DNA from: Gnetum montanum
Lineage: Eukaryota; Streptophyta; Gnetopsida; Gnetales; Gnetaceae
Length of the DNA stretch: 64,000 bases
Direction: 5' to 3'
Assembly: GCA_015680685.1 (NCBI GenBank)
Contig: MNCI01036173.1
Location: forward strand, 392,032 to 456,031
How positions within the stretch are numbered: the first letter of the stretch is position 1; each line of letters begins with the position of its first letter. The notes under the pieces are model-generated. The model saw only the letters and a program-made list of their open reading frames with translations, did not search any database and was not told the origin of the DNA. Positions 33,780-46,192 of this stretch are shown here, piece after piece. Both the position numbers and the translations under genes were made by a program.

Positions 33780-34013
33780 CCTGAACCTTTGATCTATGTT
33801 TCACAGGTAGTCCTGTAAGGTGTCTATACCCATTATCGACTAACATAAATGTAATACCTTCATGGTTTTTTACGTGATCGTGTGGTACAAATCAGTCGCT
33901 TTGACAATTCCTTTGGAATCCTGCAAGATAGAAAGCCCACATATGCTTTTAATCTACCTTATCCTTTGTGATATTCGGCCATATTATCATTAATATCTAG
34001 CTGCGTAGAGAAT

Positions 34014-34559
34014 GGCTATACCAACCACTGCTGTTGCCACCACTAGCCTTGAAAACCCCTAGATGGTGTAGGTTACGCTTGCTGTTGTTGAGTCACTAGC
34101 TAGTCCGGTGCGGCCACGTCGATCCCTCAAGATTCAAAATAAGGAGCCTGAAGGACACACTCAGTGCATGGAATAATACAACTTCCTCTATTCCAAGCTT
34201 GTGGTGAACCTGCCCATGTACCCATAAGAACTCGAAGAGAAACGCAAATACAAGTTCATCTACAGTAACAGGAAGGAATGCGTGCCTTCGCCTAACACTT
34301 TCATACCCCTGACAGAATAGCAACAATGGATGCTGGATCAATTGTTAATGGCTAAAGCATCAACAAAACAATGAGATGACATTTCTCACAAGGAAGCGTC
34401 TCACGATGGGCAGGAAGACCTAGATGCGCATTCCGAGGGAGGAAGTCATGCTAACTGTCATGGCTCCTCCCCCCACAGCGTCCCGTGTAAATCCACTATT
34501 TATGGTCACTACGCCATTATCATTATCTACCACTAACCATGTTGTGCATGCAGCCCATC
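34014..34559 (+). pseudogene. E4 gag, N-terminal fragment
   Basis: From ATGGCTATACCAACC (34014) the frame resembles the start of E3 gag: SLKIQNKEPEGHTQ, NFLYSKLVVNLPMYP, and a KFIYSNRKECVPSP stretch matching E3 KFAYCNGKEFIPT. Several stops are present. It is cut by the E5 LTR at 34565. Confidence 0.75.
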
Positions 34560-34564
34560 AGCAT

Positions 34565-36299
34565 TGAAACATCCTAAAAAATTCTGAGGTCATTATTGCT
34601 TCACCAAGTCTCACAATTAGCGCACTGGCATGGCAGTTCATCAGGAGGGGAATGCCCTGAGTTCAAGTCAGCCAATTCAGCAAATTTTCTACTTTAGGTG
34701 TTAACAGGCTCTACAGGTCATCTTTCCTATCCACCTAAGTAGCCTGCCTAGCCGACAGCTTGCTCAGAAATGGCACAGAGTTGGCAGCAGCATTCTGGGT
34801 GCACAAGAAATAGTTTAACAAGTTTTCGAAGTCATGAAGTCTGCTACGCTACGCTATGCCTCGCTATGTAGTGTAGCAAGCTTTAGAAGAAAATTTTAGA
34901 ACAAAGTGCTATGCTATGCTATGACACATGATGTAGCATGATAGCAACTTCACAAGCAGTCTCCTCATCCAATTTCAAGTTCTTCAACGATGTTCCTTTC
35001 CGTCAGGAAGCAGCGGATCATGTCTGCTACTACACTATGCTAAGTTGCAAGGTGAAGCAAGGCATAGCAATCCTATAGAAGAGATAGAAGGAAACTCAAA
35101 TGGACAGAAACATCAAAGTTTGCAAGTCATGCATCGCAAGAATCAAGGTTTGCAAATCGGCAAAGCTTTTGTGACTAAGGCTACTTGCTACGCTACGCTA
35201 CGCTACAGAGCATAGCATAGCGTAGTGTAGCAAGCATGCAACACACATATAACAGAACATCCAACAAGGTGCTATGCTACTCCAAGCATGCTACGCTACA
35301 AAGCATAGTAAGGCATGCAGGTGGTCGGGAGACATCAATGCACTTCACCTAATTGGACCATTGGCACATGTCTCCAGATGCTGACGATGCAATTACGGGA
35401 TGATAGGCTCATAGTTGTGACATTGTAGACTCATAGTCACAATGGTCATGAGCGTCTAACAGTCATACTGGCACATGTAGCACAAGCAAGTCAATGAAAG
35501 TCCAAGGCACGTGGCATCCAAATTGTCCCTTTCGCGTGTCCTTGGTCTTATAAATACCCCGACAAGCAACACTCAAAGCTCTCTGGCTCTTTTCCTTCTG
35601 TGTTTGTCTCTCTATCTTTCTTTCTAGCTAATAATCTATCTGGTTCCAGTAGAAATTCTGCTCAGTTCAAAATTTTGCAAAGTGTCTCATTCCTCTTCTA
35701 CTCAGTGAATCAAGTACTCTTCCTGGCACATTGCAGCATTGAGCATTGTAAGATTTCTATTTGACATTCCAAATAGTTAGCATTCTCGGCTGACATTCCA
35801 TTCTGTGCCCCTTTCTACTACCTTGGTAGAATCCCCGTGCTCTCAGCACCAAAGTCCATGCCCAAGTGCACAAATTTCCCACTTTGCGCACCCTGGTTAC
35901 TCTCAGGATCTCTGCACCCCGTCACGTTATGCAACCGACTGTATCCACTTTGACAGAGCAAATTTATAGCTTTGGAGCAGTGCATTTTTCTAATTGTATT
36001 TTACTTTGTTTTCTGTTACTTTCGCATGTTTCATTGTTTCGTGTTTTATTTACTTTTGAGTATAATTCCACTTATTTACTTTCAAGCATCACATCGCATT
36101 TCCGTTCTCATTTCAAAAGTATATGTTGCAAAAGGCTATATAGATGCCGATCAAGTCCCTTTCTAATCTACTAGACCATTCATGGTACTCCGTATCTGCA
36201 CACACTCGCAACATAACCCTCCCATGGGTATGGGGTTAAGACTGTCACACCTACTGACCCCTTGGTGTTTTCCAGCCACTGACGTTTTTAGTCGCTATA
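34565..36299 (+). repeat. E5 5' LTR (1,735 bp)
   Basis: It starts TGAAACATCCTAAAAAATTC and ends TTTTTAGTCGCTATA. TATAAATA lies at 35549-35556. A long hairpin (TTGCTACGCTACGC arms) lies at 35184-35235. Confidence 0.87.
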
Positions 36300-36305
36300 G
36301 TTTTT

Positions 36306-36322
36306 TGGTGCTAGAAGGAGGG
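36306..36322 (+). other. E5 primer-binding site
   Basis: TGGTGCTAGAAGGAGGG, six bases after the LTR end; one mismatch to the E6 form. Confidence 0.8.
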
Positions 36323-36409
36323 CCTTTGGTGCCTTTTTCATGTGTCACGATAGTTCTATGAGCCTTCTACACCCTGATATCCATAAGTGTAAATGTGACA
36401 CCCTTTCGT

Positions 36410-36900
36410 GGTTGTTTGCACTTTGTGCGGTGCAGGTTGGTCACCTCGATCATTCCTCGGAAGCCCCACAGAACACAAGGCCTTTGATTGTCTATTAACT
36501 AGCCCATTTTATGGTAGTCTTGCATGTGTTCTGTACCCTATCATGTGTGGTATAGAGCAGTTTCTTCGACGGTTCCTTTGGAGCCCCATAAGACATAAAG
36601 CCTGCTTGTGTGCTAGTTAACTTGCCCCCCCCCCCTCACAGTCTTGCATGCATTCTATACCCCATCTTGTGTGGTACAGAGTGGTTGCTTCGATGGTCCC
36701 TCGGGGATATTGCGAGATGCAAAGCCTTCTTGATTGTTGGGTAGCTTTCCAGTCTTATGGTAGTCTTGCACGCGCTATGTACTCTATTGCACACTAGTGT
36801 AAATGTAACACCTGTTTGTGGTTGTTTATGCCTTGCATAGTGCAGATCGGTTGCCTTGATGGTTCCTCTAGAATCCGGCAAGATGTGAAGCCTTTTTTTT
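36410..36900 (+). repeat. E5 leader repeats
   Basis: Four units of the same leader repeat as E3, for example GGTTGGTCACCTCGATC, near 36430, 36550, 36680 and 36840, each ending in a CATAAAGCC-like box. A T-run follows at 36893-36907. Confidence 0.75.
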
Positions 36901-37009
36901 TTTTTTTGCTATTATCTAGTTTCCTTGCTCATTTGCACTCTTTTGCATAACTTTTGTGCTTTTTTGCATAACTATTTGCATAGCTACTTGCATAACCACT
37001 TGCTTAATG

Positions 37010-38758
37010 ATGGCTTTTTCAACTACTACTACCAACACTTTCAACGTGGAAGTTCCCTTCAACGTTGAAGCTTTCATCATGGTTCAAGGCACTATGGGTG
37101 CTGGACAACTGCTAAATCCAATGCAAGAAACATGCTGATCTCTCAGAATCCAAAATTGAGGGCCTAAGGAATTAGCCTAGAAACATGAGCATTACAGTTT
37201 CCTCTATGCAAAGGTGCAGGCAAATTTTCCCTTGGATTTACACGAACTCAAAGAAAAACGCAGCTTTGAGTTTAATAACTGCAACAGGAAGGAATTTATT
37301 CCTACCCTCAGCATTTCTTTACCTTTAACACAAGCATAAGAAAGGCTTTTAGACCAACTAATCTAGTTGGCTAGGCTTAGGGAGCAACAAGGCACAACGT
37401 CCAACCAAGATGACACCTTCCAAGAAGGTTAGGAGGAACTCGATTCCCAATCAGACGAGGGAGGTCCAATCCACCCCACTCCTATCCCTCCTACCTAGTC
37501 CTTCTGGGCCAAACCGACGTCTGCTACCACTCCCTTTGTAATTATTCCTACGCTTCCACAACTCATGATTACTGCTGCTATGGGTAGCCACACCAATTGC
37601 GTGGAGTTTCAATGCCCACTCTCGTCTGTTTCACCTGTTCCATTTGCAGCTACTATCCCTTTGCAAACTATTCAACAGTCAATCCATGTAAGAAAACATA
37701 CACCAATTGTGGCTACCCTACCACATGCGCATACCATGCCAACTTCACAAACATACGTGACTTCTCCCTCTATTCCTACATTCATGTCAGTTCCATCCAC
37801 TGTGGCAGGCCCCGGCCCATCCACATGGTGGGCCCCATTTGCGTCTTCACCTAGTCTACAACCGTCGCAGATGTCTCACTATGTGCGTTCTCAAATACAC
37901 CAAGCCTCGTAGATGGTGCAAACGAATACGGGGCTATGGTCTACACTACTGGCGACACAAGTGGTCCATTCGGCAGCCCAACCTGTGGTTGCTACCCTAA
38001 TGACACCACCTACCAGGTGGTGGAAAACACAGGCTACACCACTCATGGGGGTCATCCCAATGGTACCGCCGATGGGTCACACCGTCACCCCCGCCATGCC
38101 ATATGTGGGAGCTACCTCAGTAGCCCCTCAATCGTCTACAATGTCACTAGGTCTGGACCAAGCATTTCAGCTCAACCAAACCCTCACTGAGGAAATAAAA
38201 CACCTCAAAGCTACTACGTCCAACACAGTACAAGTCATGGACTTTTACCAGGATGACCCCGTTAGCCCTGCAATCCCTACTTTGACATTACCCTTGGGGA
38301 TGTCTCTCCCACACTTCACAAAGTACGATGGGGAGGGAGATCCCAATGTTCATCTTGTTACTTTTAGGTCTGAATCTTTGCTATTGCAACAATGGCTGCA
38401 CACGATCATTCACATCTTCGCCATGTCCTTAGCCAGGAAAGCTCTAGATTGGTACCGCACATTGACACACTCATCCATTTCAACTTTGGAAGAGCTATTG
38501 ACATAGTTTTTGACATGCTTCAAATACAACTTGAAGCCTAAAACCACGCTGGACTAGTTGATAAGTGTGAAGAAAGACTTGCTAGAACCAGTTCAAAAGT
38601 TCATTCAATGTTGGAGCGCAACCCTCAACAAAATTTGTGAGCCCATCATAGAGGCCCACTTTCTGGCCATCTTTAAGGGTGTAGTGAATGACTTCATCAA
38701 GTTGAAATTATACTACCTCACTCCCCACTCTCTTAGTCAGGCTTTCTCTTAGACTAAG
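37010..38758 (+). pseudogene. E5 gag, first part
   Basis: From ATGGCTTTTTCAACTACT at 37010 a single frame runs to the solo LTR insertion. It includes the Pro-rich region (37565-37910), the LDQAFQLNQTLTEEIKHLK segment and the capsid start FYQDDPVSPAIP...LPHFTKYDGEGDPN. The TLEELLT and VQKFIQCWSATLNK blocks follow. Only nonsense changes (for example TAG at 38505) break it. The last codons before the insertion include the CTAAG target duplication. Confidence 0.85.
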
Positions 38759-39904
38759 TGTTGGCAACCATTTGGGACGTGACCGCCAACGAGTGTTCTT
38801 GAATAGGATTTAGGTGCTTGCTAGTCTTCTAGCAACACCAAGGCCTAGATACCTCCAAATAGACTCAATAGTTAATGTGAGTATGTGTGTGTGCTTTTGC
38901 GGTGTATGATTGTAAAAAATGAAATGATTGCATTGTGTGTAAACTACAAATGACTTATCTTAAAGAGATTTAGCCAACTTTGCAAAGTACTATGAGTTAT
39001 TGAGAGTTCCTATTTTTTTCAATTGCCTAGTCTACACAATCCTTATAATACCTACTTGTAACAAATAAAATTTTGCAAAAAAATTTAAGCACAACTCCAC
39101 GAATATACTTCTAATTTTCCCCAGAGAAAGAAATAGTTCCAAAAGAAAACTAGAAATAGAGCAAGATTCAATGGAAATAGACAGAAAGGAAAGCAGATTT
39201 GTGTTAAGACCTCAAATGTTTAAACAAGGTAAAATGATACGAGTAAACACTTCANGGATGTCAACAATTGCATTCAACAGAACCGTCAAAATATTTGACA
39301 ATTTTTTATTGAAATATCATGGAGATTCACTTTAAAGATAAAAAAAGCTATTCTGGTCCTATCAAAATACCAAATATTTTCTGAACCCTCTTGACTATTG
39401 AATCGTTCAACGACTTGACTACAAGCAGAGGCTCTCTTACAACAATCTCAATAGCAGTTCTTATACATTGCACAATAATAAAATGTACTACTAAAATGCT
39501 CCTAAGGCTTTCAAACACAAGCTCTTTTATGGAAAAATTTTAACAAAAATTTTCTATCATGCAACAAGAACAATAAGAGTAATCTAAAAATCCCAAAATT
39601 ACTTGCCAAGCATGATACTATCTAAACCACTAGCTAAACAATTTAAACAAAATAAAAAATAAACATAACTCATAGGACTATGACAAAGAGGCTGAAATGT
39701 TGTCTTTAGCAAGTCATCTTACAAGCAATCTTTCACAATTTCTTCTTTACAATGCTCTTCCCAAGACCTAAAGTGTGTCTCCAAGTGAGAGCTAGTAGTG
39801 TGATATCCCCCCAAAAATAGTCCCTTTTCCTTCTAACCCCTAAAGCTTTTTTATAGGGTTCAAAGGTAGTTAGATATTCCAAAATATCTTTGCTAACTTC
39901 TCTC

Positions 39905-40025
39905 CCAAGTAAGGAGGTTATAACTTGCCCAACAAGTTGGGAGATATTACTTGCCCAACAAGTTAGGAGATATTACTTACCCAACAAGTTAGGAAGTTGT
40001 AACTTAGACATAAAGTTAGGAGAAA
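39905..40025 (+). repeat. Tandem repeat in solo LTR, ~30 bp units
   Basis: About four copies of a unit like GCCCAACAAGTTAGGAGATA with a TATTACTT connector run head to tail. Confidence 0.85.
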
Positions 40026-40814
40026 ATCATGCTAACATTGGCATGTGTTTTTGGTGATTGAAAATTAACTACAATTATCATGGAATTTTATAATCTTCCA
40101 TATGAAGACGTTACACAAATATCCCAAAAATTTCTTTTCTCTTTTTCAATAATAATAATAATTTTATCAAAGATGGAGTTGGAGGACATTGGCCATCCCA
40201 ACATGCTATTCCACTGCACATGCAACTACACTTTGGGACTGGTTTTGGCAATGAAATCATTTTAATTTGCTGGAGTTGGTTTTTCTCTTCTTTGATAGAT
40301 TTATTTTCATAACCTTTGGCATATATGCTAATCATCTATAGTCAATAAATTAATTATTTTTACCATATATTTCTCCAGGCGTTAAGCTTCATCATGCAGG
40401 TAGGACAGGTGTCAGATCAAGGGTTTGTAAACTATCACGTTGCGAGGGATAAGGGACGATGCATAGGCATAGTAGACTCCATCGTTGTCATTGTTGTAAC
40501 TGACGTTATGAAAGGCCATCCACATCGTCTACCTCGTATGCCTATTAGTATCAGTTTTTTGCCATCCGAAAAGAACTGTAACGATCCGCCATCTTTGGAA
40601 CTTGGCTATTTTGCGAATTTATGTTTGTGCTGGAAATAGTAGCTACAGTAATCCGTGTGCTATACCATCGCCATGGTTTTGATGGGATTTCTGGCGTCTT
40701 GAATCTACCCCTGCATGTAGTACTTCAGTAGCATGTGGTACTACACTATCTCCGTCTTCTCCATTTCTTTGAGCGAGTTCAGCATGCCCACTTCTGATGA
40801 TGCCGCCGATGCAG

Positions 40815-41256
40815 TCATTGTGTGCAGCATCGGTTGGAGCCTTTCTTGAGAGGCACATTCATGTCAGAGTCCGACACAGGGATGATGATCTTTGTACTGG
40901 TGAGTGCAACGTGGTTGAGCTTTTTGTCCTCTCCTCCATTTTGCTCAGTTTCCACGAAAGCGCACAGGAACGCCTCCTCCACGTAATGGCTTCTAGGGCT
41001 GACGTCTCAAAGAAGAGTAGACCTTCCTTCTATGCAAATTCCTGTGCATCCTTCTCAGGCATAGCATGGATATTGATGAGATCGCATTTGTTTTCGATGA
41101 GCAGAATCATGATGTTGTTGTCCGCATGCGCATGCACCTCTTCCAGCCATCTCGCCACATAATCAAAGCTCTACCTCTTGGTTATGTTGTACACCAGCAA
41201 GGCTTCCACTGCTCCTCTATAATACACGCTCATGACTTCCCTGTATCTTTCCTAGC
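40815..41256 (-). pseudogene. RabA-type small GTPase pseudogene, last exon
   Basis: Minus-strand translation shows the C-terminal two thirds of a Rab GTPase. It runs from ERYREVMSVYYRGAVEALLV (switch II) through [23 protein letters not shown], the nucleotide-binding ENKCDL (normally GNKxDL) and ETSALEA. It ends in a tail with SNRCCTQ and a stop at 40817-40815, a prenylation-type CC motif. Three stops (all TAG at Gln/Glu-like positions) and one frameshift inside the TSALEA-to-VEEAF segment kill it. The sequence begins at an AG just where plant RabA genes have their intron (from memory), suggesting capture of a genomic exon. It lies inside the solo LTR. Confidence 0.8.
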
Positions 41257-41637
41257 CTTGAGCACTTCGTAAGCCACTGGAACCATGAATGCGATGAAAT
41301 AATACTTTGCCCCCCCCCCCAACTTTTTTTTAGTCACTCAATTATCATCAACCGAAGCCCTTTCCATTTTTCCTTTGAAATGTTGTGCGAATGCCGAACC
41401 ATTTGCTTCCAGTAATACCACATTTCCTCTGAAATAATTTGGCACTTTAATTTTTTCTTCCGAGAAGGTCTTAACATAATTTTATTTAAGAATGAATAAC
41501 TTCTCCAAAACATCCATCAACCCATAACCTTAAAGCCACATGTTTATTTCTAAATTTTCAACCATACATTGTTTTACAAGTTTCCTTTTTCTAGTATCTA
41601 CTCTTGTTGTTCCATGAAATGGAAAAATGTGCCAACA

Positions 41638-43060
41638 CTAAGAGCATACAAGACACAGCTGAGGCAAGCAAAGACTCGGCCTACATTGCTTATAAGAGCA
41701 CCTTTGCAAAGAAGGAAAATGGTAAAGCCCCAACAACCATGGTGGCTACTGTGGCAACTAAGGCTAAGCCCAAACCTAGCAACAACAGTAGCAAGAACGA
41801 CAAGAAACCAGCCACACAAGAGGCTAACCCTATGCCCAAATCAGGCCACGTGCCACAACTTGCTACACCCATGCCCAAGACATCTACACAACCCAAATAC
41901 CAACTTTGAGCACAAAGACCGCTCAAAGTACACCCCACTACCTCTAAAGCCTTGAGAGCTTGTATAGCAACTACTCGCAGCAGGATACATCCAGCATAAG
42001 AAAATGTTGGAAGAGGAAAACCAAGGCATCAACGCTACTAAGAGCTCCTTAGGAATCCTTCTTTGGCCCTACCCAATGAGCCTCTAGTTCCTAGGGGTTT
42101 CAAGCTAGACAAATTTTGTGACTACCACGAATAATGTGGTCACAACACGGATTATTTTCTATCATTCCAAGATGACATCCAAAGATTAATCGATGAGGAA
42201 AAACTGGTGCTAGAAGAAAGTAACCCAGTGTGCCCTGAAAAGCAGTCTATGTATGTCTACATAGATCCCCTTAACACCAACAATTCTGATTATGTCATCA
42301 ATGCTATTGGCATTAACAATGATCCCAAGCCACCCTGGTAGCCATTCGTGGTCCATGTGCCTTAATGTAGTGCACTAGCACCACCAGCAGCTGGTCCAAG
42401 CCCGCAGCAGCCATTTTTCTTGAAATTCCCACCACAGGCATTCACCTTTGCACCACCTGCTAGCGGAACCACATGATTCCATCCATTAATTCCTCTAGTT
42501 CAATTTGTCATCAGGGGGATGATGCCTTCGACAACCCCTATCTCGCACAACAAACCGGAACAGCCTCCTCGCCCTGTAAGGCAAGAAGTACACTAGATGG
42601 ATGAGACATCGAAGGGAACTACTGTCAAGGGTATCCCTAGGCCTACGTCATTGCCCCTTGCATCTACACCTTCACTCCTAAAGATGAAGATCGACATGAC
42701 TACCCAGCCTGCATCACCCTATCGACAGGGATCTGAACCCAGGTCCAAAGTCACCTCTCCTTTGAAGATTCATCTTTTGGGATGAATCGAAGAGGAGGAA
42801 AGCATCAAAAAAGGGGGTGGTCAAGACCTTCTGGATGCCCTCACCAAGGTTAAGCAAGCCTTAAAGTAGAAAAACATCACTCTAAGCTTGTACGACCTAA
42901 TCATGACATCTGTACCTCATTGCAAGGCTTTAATCCACATGTTAATGGTGGTTTTGGTCGATGAGAACATGCCAGCGAAAGAGGAAGTGATCCATTCAGT
43001 TATGCTTCCCTCTATACCTGCAGAGTCCGCGACATCTCAACTGACTTTCAGTGACAGTGT
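41638..43060 (+). pseudogene. E5 gag second part and start of protease region
   Basis: Resumes exactly where 38758 stops: KSIQDTAEASKDSAYIAYKSTF, then a Lys/Asn-rich linker. The nucleocapsid region follows (YTPLPLKP near 41935; a finger-like FVTTT...-type decayed stretch near 42115 with frameshifts). The SLYDLIMTSVPHCKALIHML segment (42888) then leads into the protease region. It is interrupted at 43061 by E6. Confidence 0.8.
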
Positions 43061-44620
43061 TGTACTATTTGAAATCATTGGTGCAAGGTTGGAATGAAAC
43101 AAACATCGAGAGATCTACAGATAGGCACAGAAGACTCTACCTTCGCTTGAGGGTGAGCTGGAACTAATGAAGGTACAGTACCTTAGGTGGTCCGCACATG
43201 GATCAGACAAGGATTTCCCCAAACATATGCCAGTGTGCAATATGTTGGGTTATGTGTAAACAATGTAATAAGTGTAAACCAAAACATAAATGTGCAGAAA
43301 TATAAACAAAAAGATAGGGAAGAATGAATGCAAACTATAATAAATATTGATCGAAAATGAACCAATTTTATTGTAAAAATGAAGATTACAGTGCACCGAT
43401 CTGAACGTAGTTGTCAAACTGACACAAGGCAGACGAAGAGCCTCGGTGGATACTGAGGGATGATGGTATGCTGGTTTGGACTACAGGCATAGCGTAAAGG
43501 CTATATGGTCAGCATGCACGGTTGAAGTCTAGCATGCAGTGTTGGTGTTAAGAATCATCTCCAAAATGTGATTTTTTTATCCTCCTCTCCTTTTACTTGG
43601 TGGAAAATTAGGGTTTTTATAGGTTTTAGGGCATGAAACTTGAATCTGGAGTGGTATGAGTGGCCGTTGGTGAGAAAATTTTGGGTCGAATGACATGTGG
43701 CTGTGTTTCCTTAGTGCAAAGAATATTACAACTATACCACGTGCTGCATTCCAGTGTGTACACGCTAGCTGTGTGAACCCAACGTACAGACTTAACCAAC
43801 ACAAAAGAATTGAACTTTACAAATGAACATTATTGTTACAATAGAGAATCCTGAACATGCCCTTGGATTTGAGCTCTGGTATCATGAGGATGCTGCTTGT
43901 GTATTTTTTGCTCATCTTGACTTGACCTAACATGGTTTTGGCAGGCTTCAAGTGGCATATGATGTGCTGCATGCTAGGCTTGCAGAGTATGTATGCTGAG
44001 CGCATAGGTCATGGAAGTGCATCATTTCGAGGTTGAATCTTCATTTTGGGAGCCTGGGATGATGCCCTAAAAATTTCCTTACTTCTAAGAGTCAATTGTA
44101 GGTGGAGATCGTGTTTTGGAATGCCTGTTTTGAGAGATCCTTGATGGTGCAGGCTGGACGTGCACGCTAACCTATACATTGGGCTGTACGCTGGGTGTGC
44201 ACGCTGGCGTGCAGGAATGAAAACCCATCGTTTGGAGCCCAAAACTTGATTTTTAGGAGCCTGAGAGCTATTGGGGACCTTGGGAAAGGTCCTAAGGGGT
44301 CCATATGCTCAATTATGGCATGTTTTGGCTCATTTTTTGGGCCCAAAAGTTGCTGCACGCTAAGCTGCACGCCGGGCGTGCAGGCCCGTGTGCAAGAAGT
44401 ATACTTAGCTTTGGCTAAGTTTTTTGAGCTTGAAACTTTCAGTTTTTGTTTCCATATGTTGATGTAGTCTCCAATGGATCTCGAAGAACTTTTACTTGCT
44501 TGATTTGACTCCGTTTGATGCTATTTGTGATGTTCACAAGTTTTGGTCATACTGGGAAGCATCATGAATTAGCTCGATTCTTGTCCGAAAGTGCTAGGTC
44601 AAAATTTTTGTGGTGTTTCA
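43061..44620 (-). repeat. E6 3' LTR (1,560 bp)
   Basis: On the minus strand it begins TGAAACACCACAAAAATTTT at 44620 and ends AAATAGTACA at 43061. The TATA box CCTATAAAAACCC is at 43623-43611. It carries repeated CACGCTGGGCGTGCAC-like elements at 44150-44210 and 44345-44390. Confidence 0.87.
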
Positions 44621-44637
44621 TTGGCCCCTCTTTGTTG
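44621..44637 (-). other. E6 polypurine tract
   Basis: Minus-strand TCAACAAAGAGGGGCCA-type tract immediately before the 3' LTR start. Confidence 0.85.
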
Positions 44638-46192
44638 ACACTTGGAGGAATCAACCTGAGAAGCATCAAAAAAGAAGTACAAAATACCACAAGCAACTTA
44701 GTAGCATTGTCCTTTGACACTTGTCCAGATGTCATCGCACCATGTTTAGAAGTACTTGGGATTGGGAAATGAAGTTTTGAGATGATATCTAGAGGAGATG
44801 TTTGCAACTGTAGGATTGGTAATTGATCAAGGGATTGTGCTGGTGTAGGAGAGGAGTATTCATCTTATGCAAACAAGTCATGTTGTTCCTTGTTGATGGC
44901 CAGTATTTGGTAGACTTGGAACCAAGGCATGAGGAGTACGTCCTTTGGAGGAACGAGACTCTTGTATCATGTTTGAGAGAACTCATTGTCACAACCAAAG
45001 CCACACGATGAGGTGATGCATTCTTTGGAGAGACGGGACCCTTGTGGAGTATCTAAGGGAACCCATTTTCTGACAGCCAAAACCACACAGTGAGGTGAAA
45101 CATGATGGTTTGAGACACGAGTACTTCTTTCCAAGACAACTGCCTTCCCACCTAGGGCTTGTATGGAAAGTTCCAAGGGTCTTGTGGTTCATTTTTCCCT
45201 TTGCTCTTTGATATTTTCTTTTATTTTTTCTTTTTTCTTTTCTTTTTCTTTTTTTTTCATTTTTGGAAAGACCTTTCTTTCAATTTTGCACTCATGCTCA
45301 TGTGTCATGTTGTGTGTTGCAACTGCTTGAGAGTGTCGCAACATGCAATAGTGTGCTCAAAGTTTTGGGGCATACTGGGTGTATCTGGGAACTGTAACAA
45401 GGTAGGAAAGGGAACAAGAGTGTTGGGGAAATGGAGAATGTATTGGGAACTAGGAATGTACTTTTCAACAGATTTATTAACCTGGTTGCGTGCGTCAGAA
45501 ACAATGTGGCACCTTGTAACCATGATGAAGTGTATCNCATAACCTATTGGACGTTGCCAGTTTATTGTCGTAGCGTATGGTGCGATGCTAGTTTATAGTC
45601 GTGGAGGACTATGAAGAGGCAAGCTAGTTTATAGTCTTAGCGGACTCTGGTGAATGAGTGTGATAGTTTAGTATCATGTGGGATAGAGCTGTGTGGTGTT
45701 GGTTTACTGTCATGATGCCAGGACATTATGTGGTATCAATTTACCATCATGACGCTAGGACGTGTCTGTGGTATTAGTTTACCGTCATGATGCCAGGACG
45801 ATGTGTGGTATCAGTTTTAAGTCATGATGCCAGGACTGTCAGTGTGGATGCATGCATGTGCATATGTATGACCTTGTAAACAAAAGCAACTAGAGAAAAC
45901 AATGTTAAATAGCAACTGCAAAAAACATGAACTGAAATGCACAAGTAAATAGAAAACAATGTGAAAAGGTGGTAGTTTAAGGCCATTTTGGGCCACAATT
46001 TAGTTTAAGGCCTTTTCGGGCCATAGTTTAGTTTAAGGCCTTTTTGGGCCATAGTTTAGTTTAAGGCCTTTTCGGGCCATGAGAGAACATGTAAGCTAAT
46101 ATAATACAAATGAACATGACATATGCACCACGAAAGAATGTGAAGAGTGTGCAGAGATCTAGCTTGTTCTTGGCCACAAGGGCATTTTGATC
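44638..46192 (-). other. E6 3' noncoding region with several repeat classes
   Basis: No pol similarity. It holds two to three direct copies of a ~75-80 bp unit (around 44940-45110, each with an AACCAAAGCCACACGATGAGG-like core). A T-rich tract lies at 45198-45268 (A-rich on the element strand). TTTATAGTCNTAGCGGAC and TTTACCGTCATGATGCCAGG units lie at 45560-45840. Four units of GTTTAAGGCCTTTTCGGGCC lie at 45970-46085. Confidence 0.7.

Larger units (their letters stand above)
32553..34564 (+). mobile_element. E4: 5' part of a Tat-lineage element
   Basis: A plus-strand element with a 1,204-bp 5' LTR, primer site, one leader unit and the N-terminal part of gag, interrupted at 34564 by E5. The rest of E4 is not in the window. 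Five bases before the LTR are GGTGT (32548-32552); the duplicate cannot be checked. Confidence 0.8.
38759..41637 (+). mobile_element. Solo LTR (2,879 bp) with CTAAG target duplication
   Basis: The ends are TGTTGGCA and TGCCAACA, perfect 8-bp inverted termini of the TG/CA type. They are flanked by CTAAG at 38754-38758 and 41638-41642. The gag sequence on either side is contiguous in related elements (63480-63500). I see no primer site, polypurine tract or second LTR inside, so this is best read as a solo LTR left by LTR-LTR recombination. It belongs to the family at 1-202, unrelated in sequence to the TGAAACACC LTRs. Confidence 0.88.

Noticed and set aside
40797-41162. 121-aa plus-strand ORF
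   Set aside because: It is the reverse-strand shadow of the Rab GTPase pseudogene.
38759-41637. A small non-autonomous element with its own two LTRs instead of a solo LTR
   Set aside because: I could not find the start sequence repeated near the right end, nor a primer site or polypurine tract inside.
45159-45542. 127-aa plus-strand ORF rich in Phe
   Set aside because: Produced by a T-rich tract in the E6 3' region; no conserved protein features.
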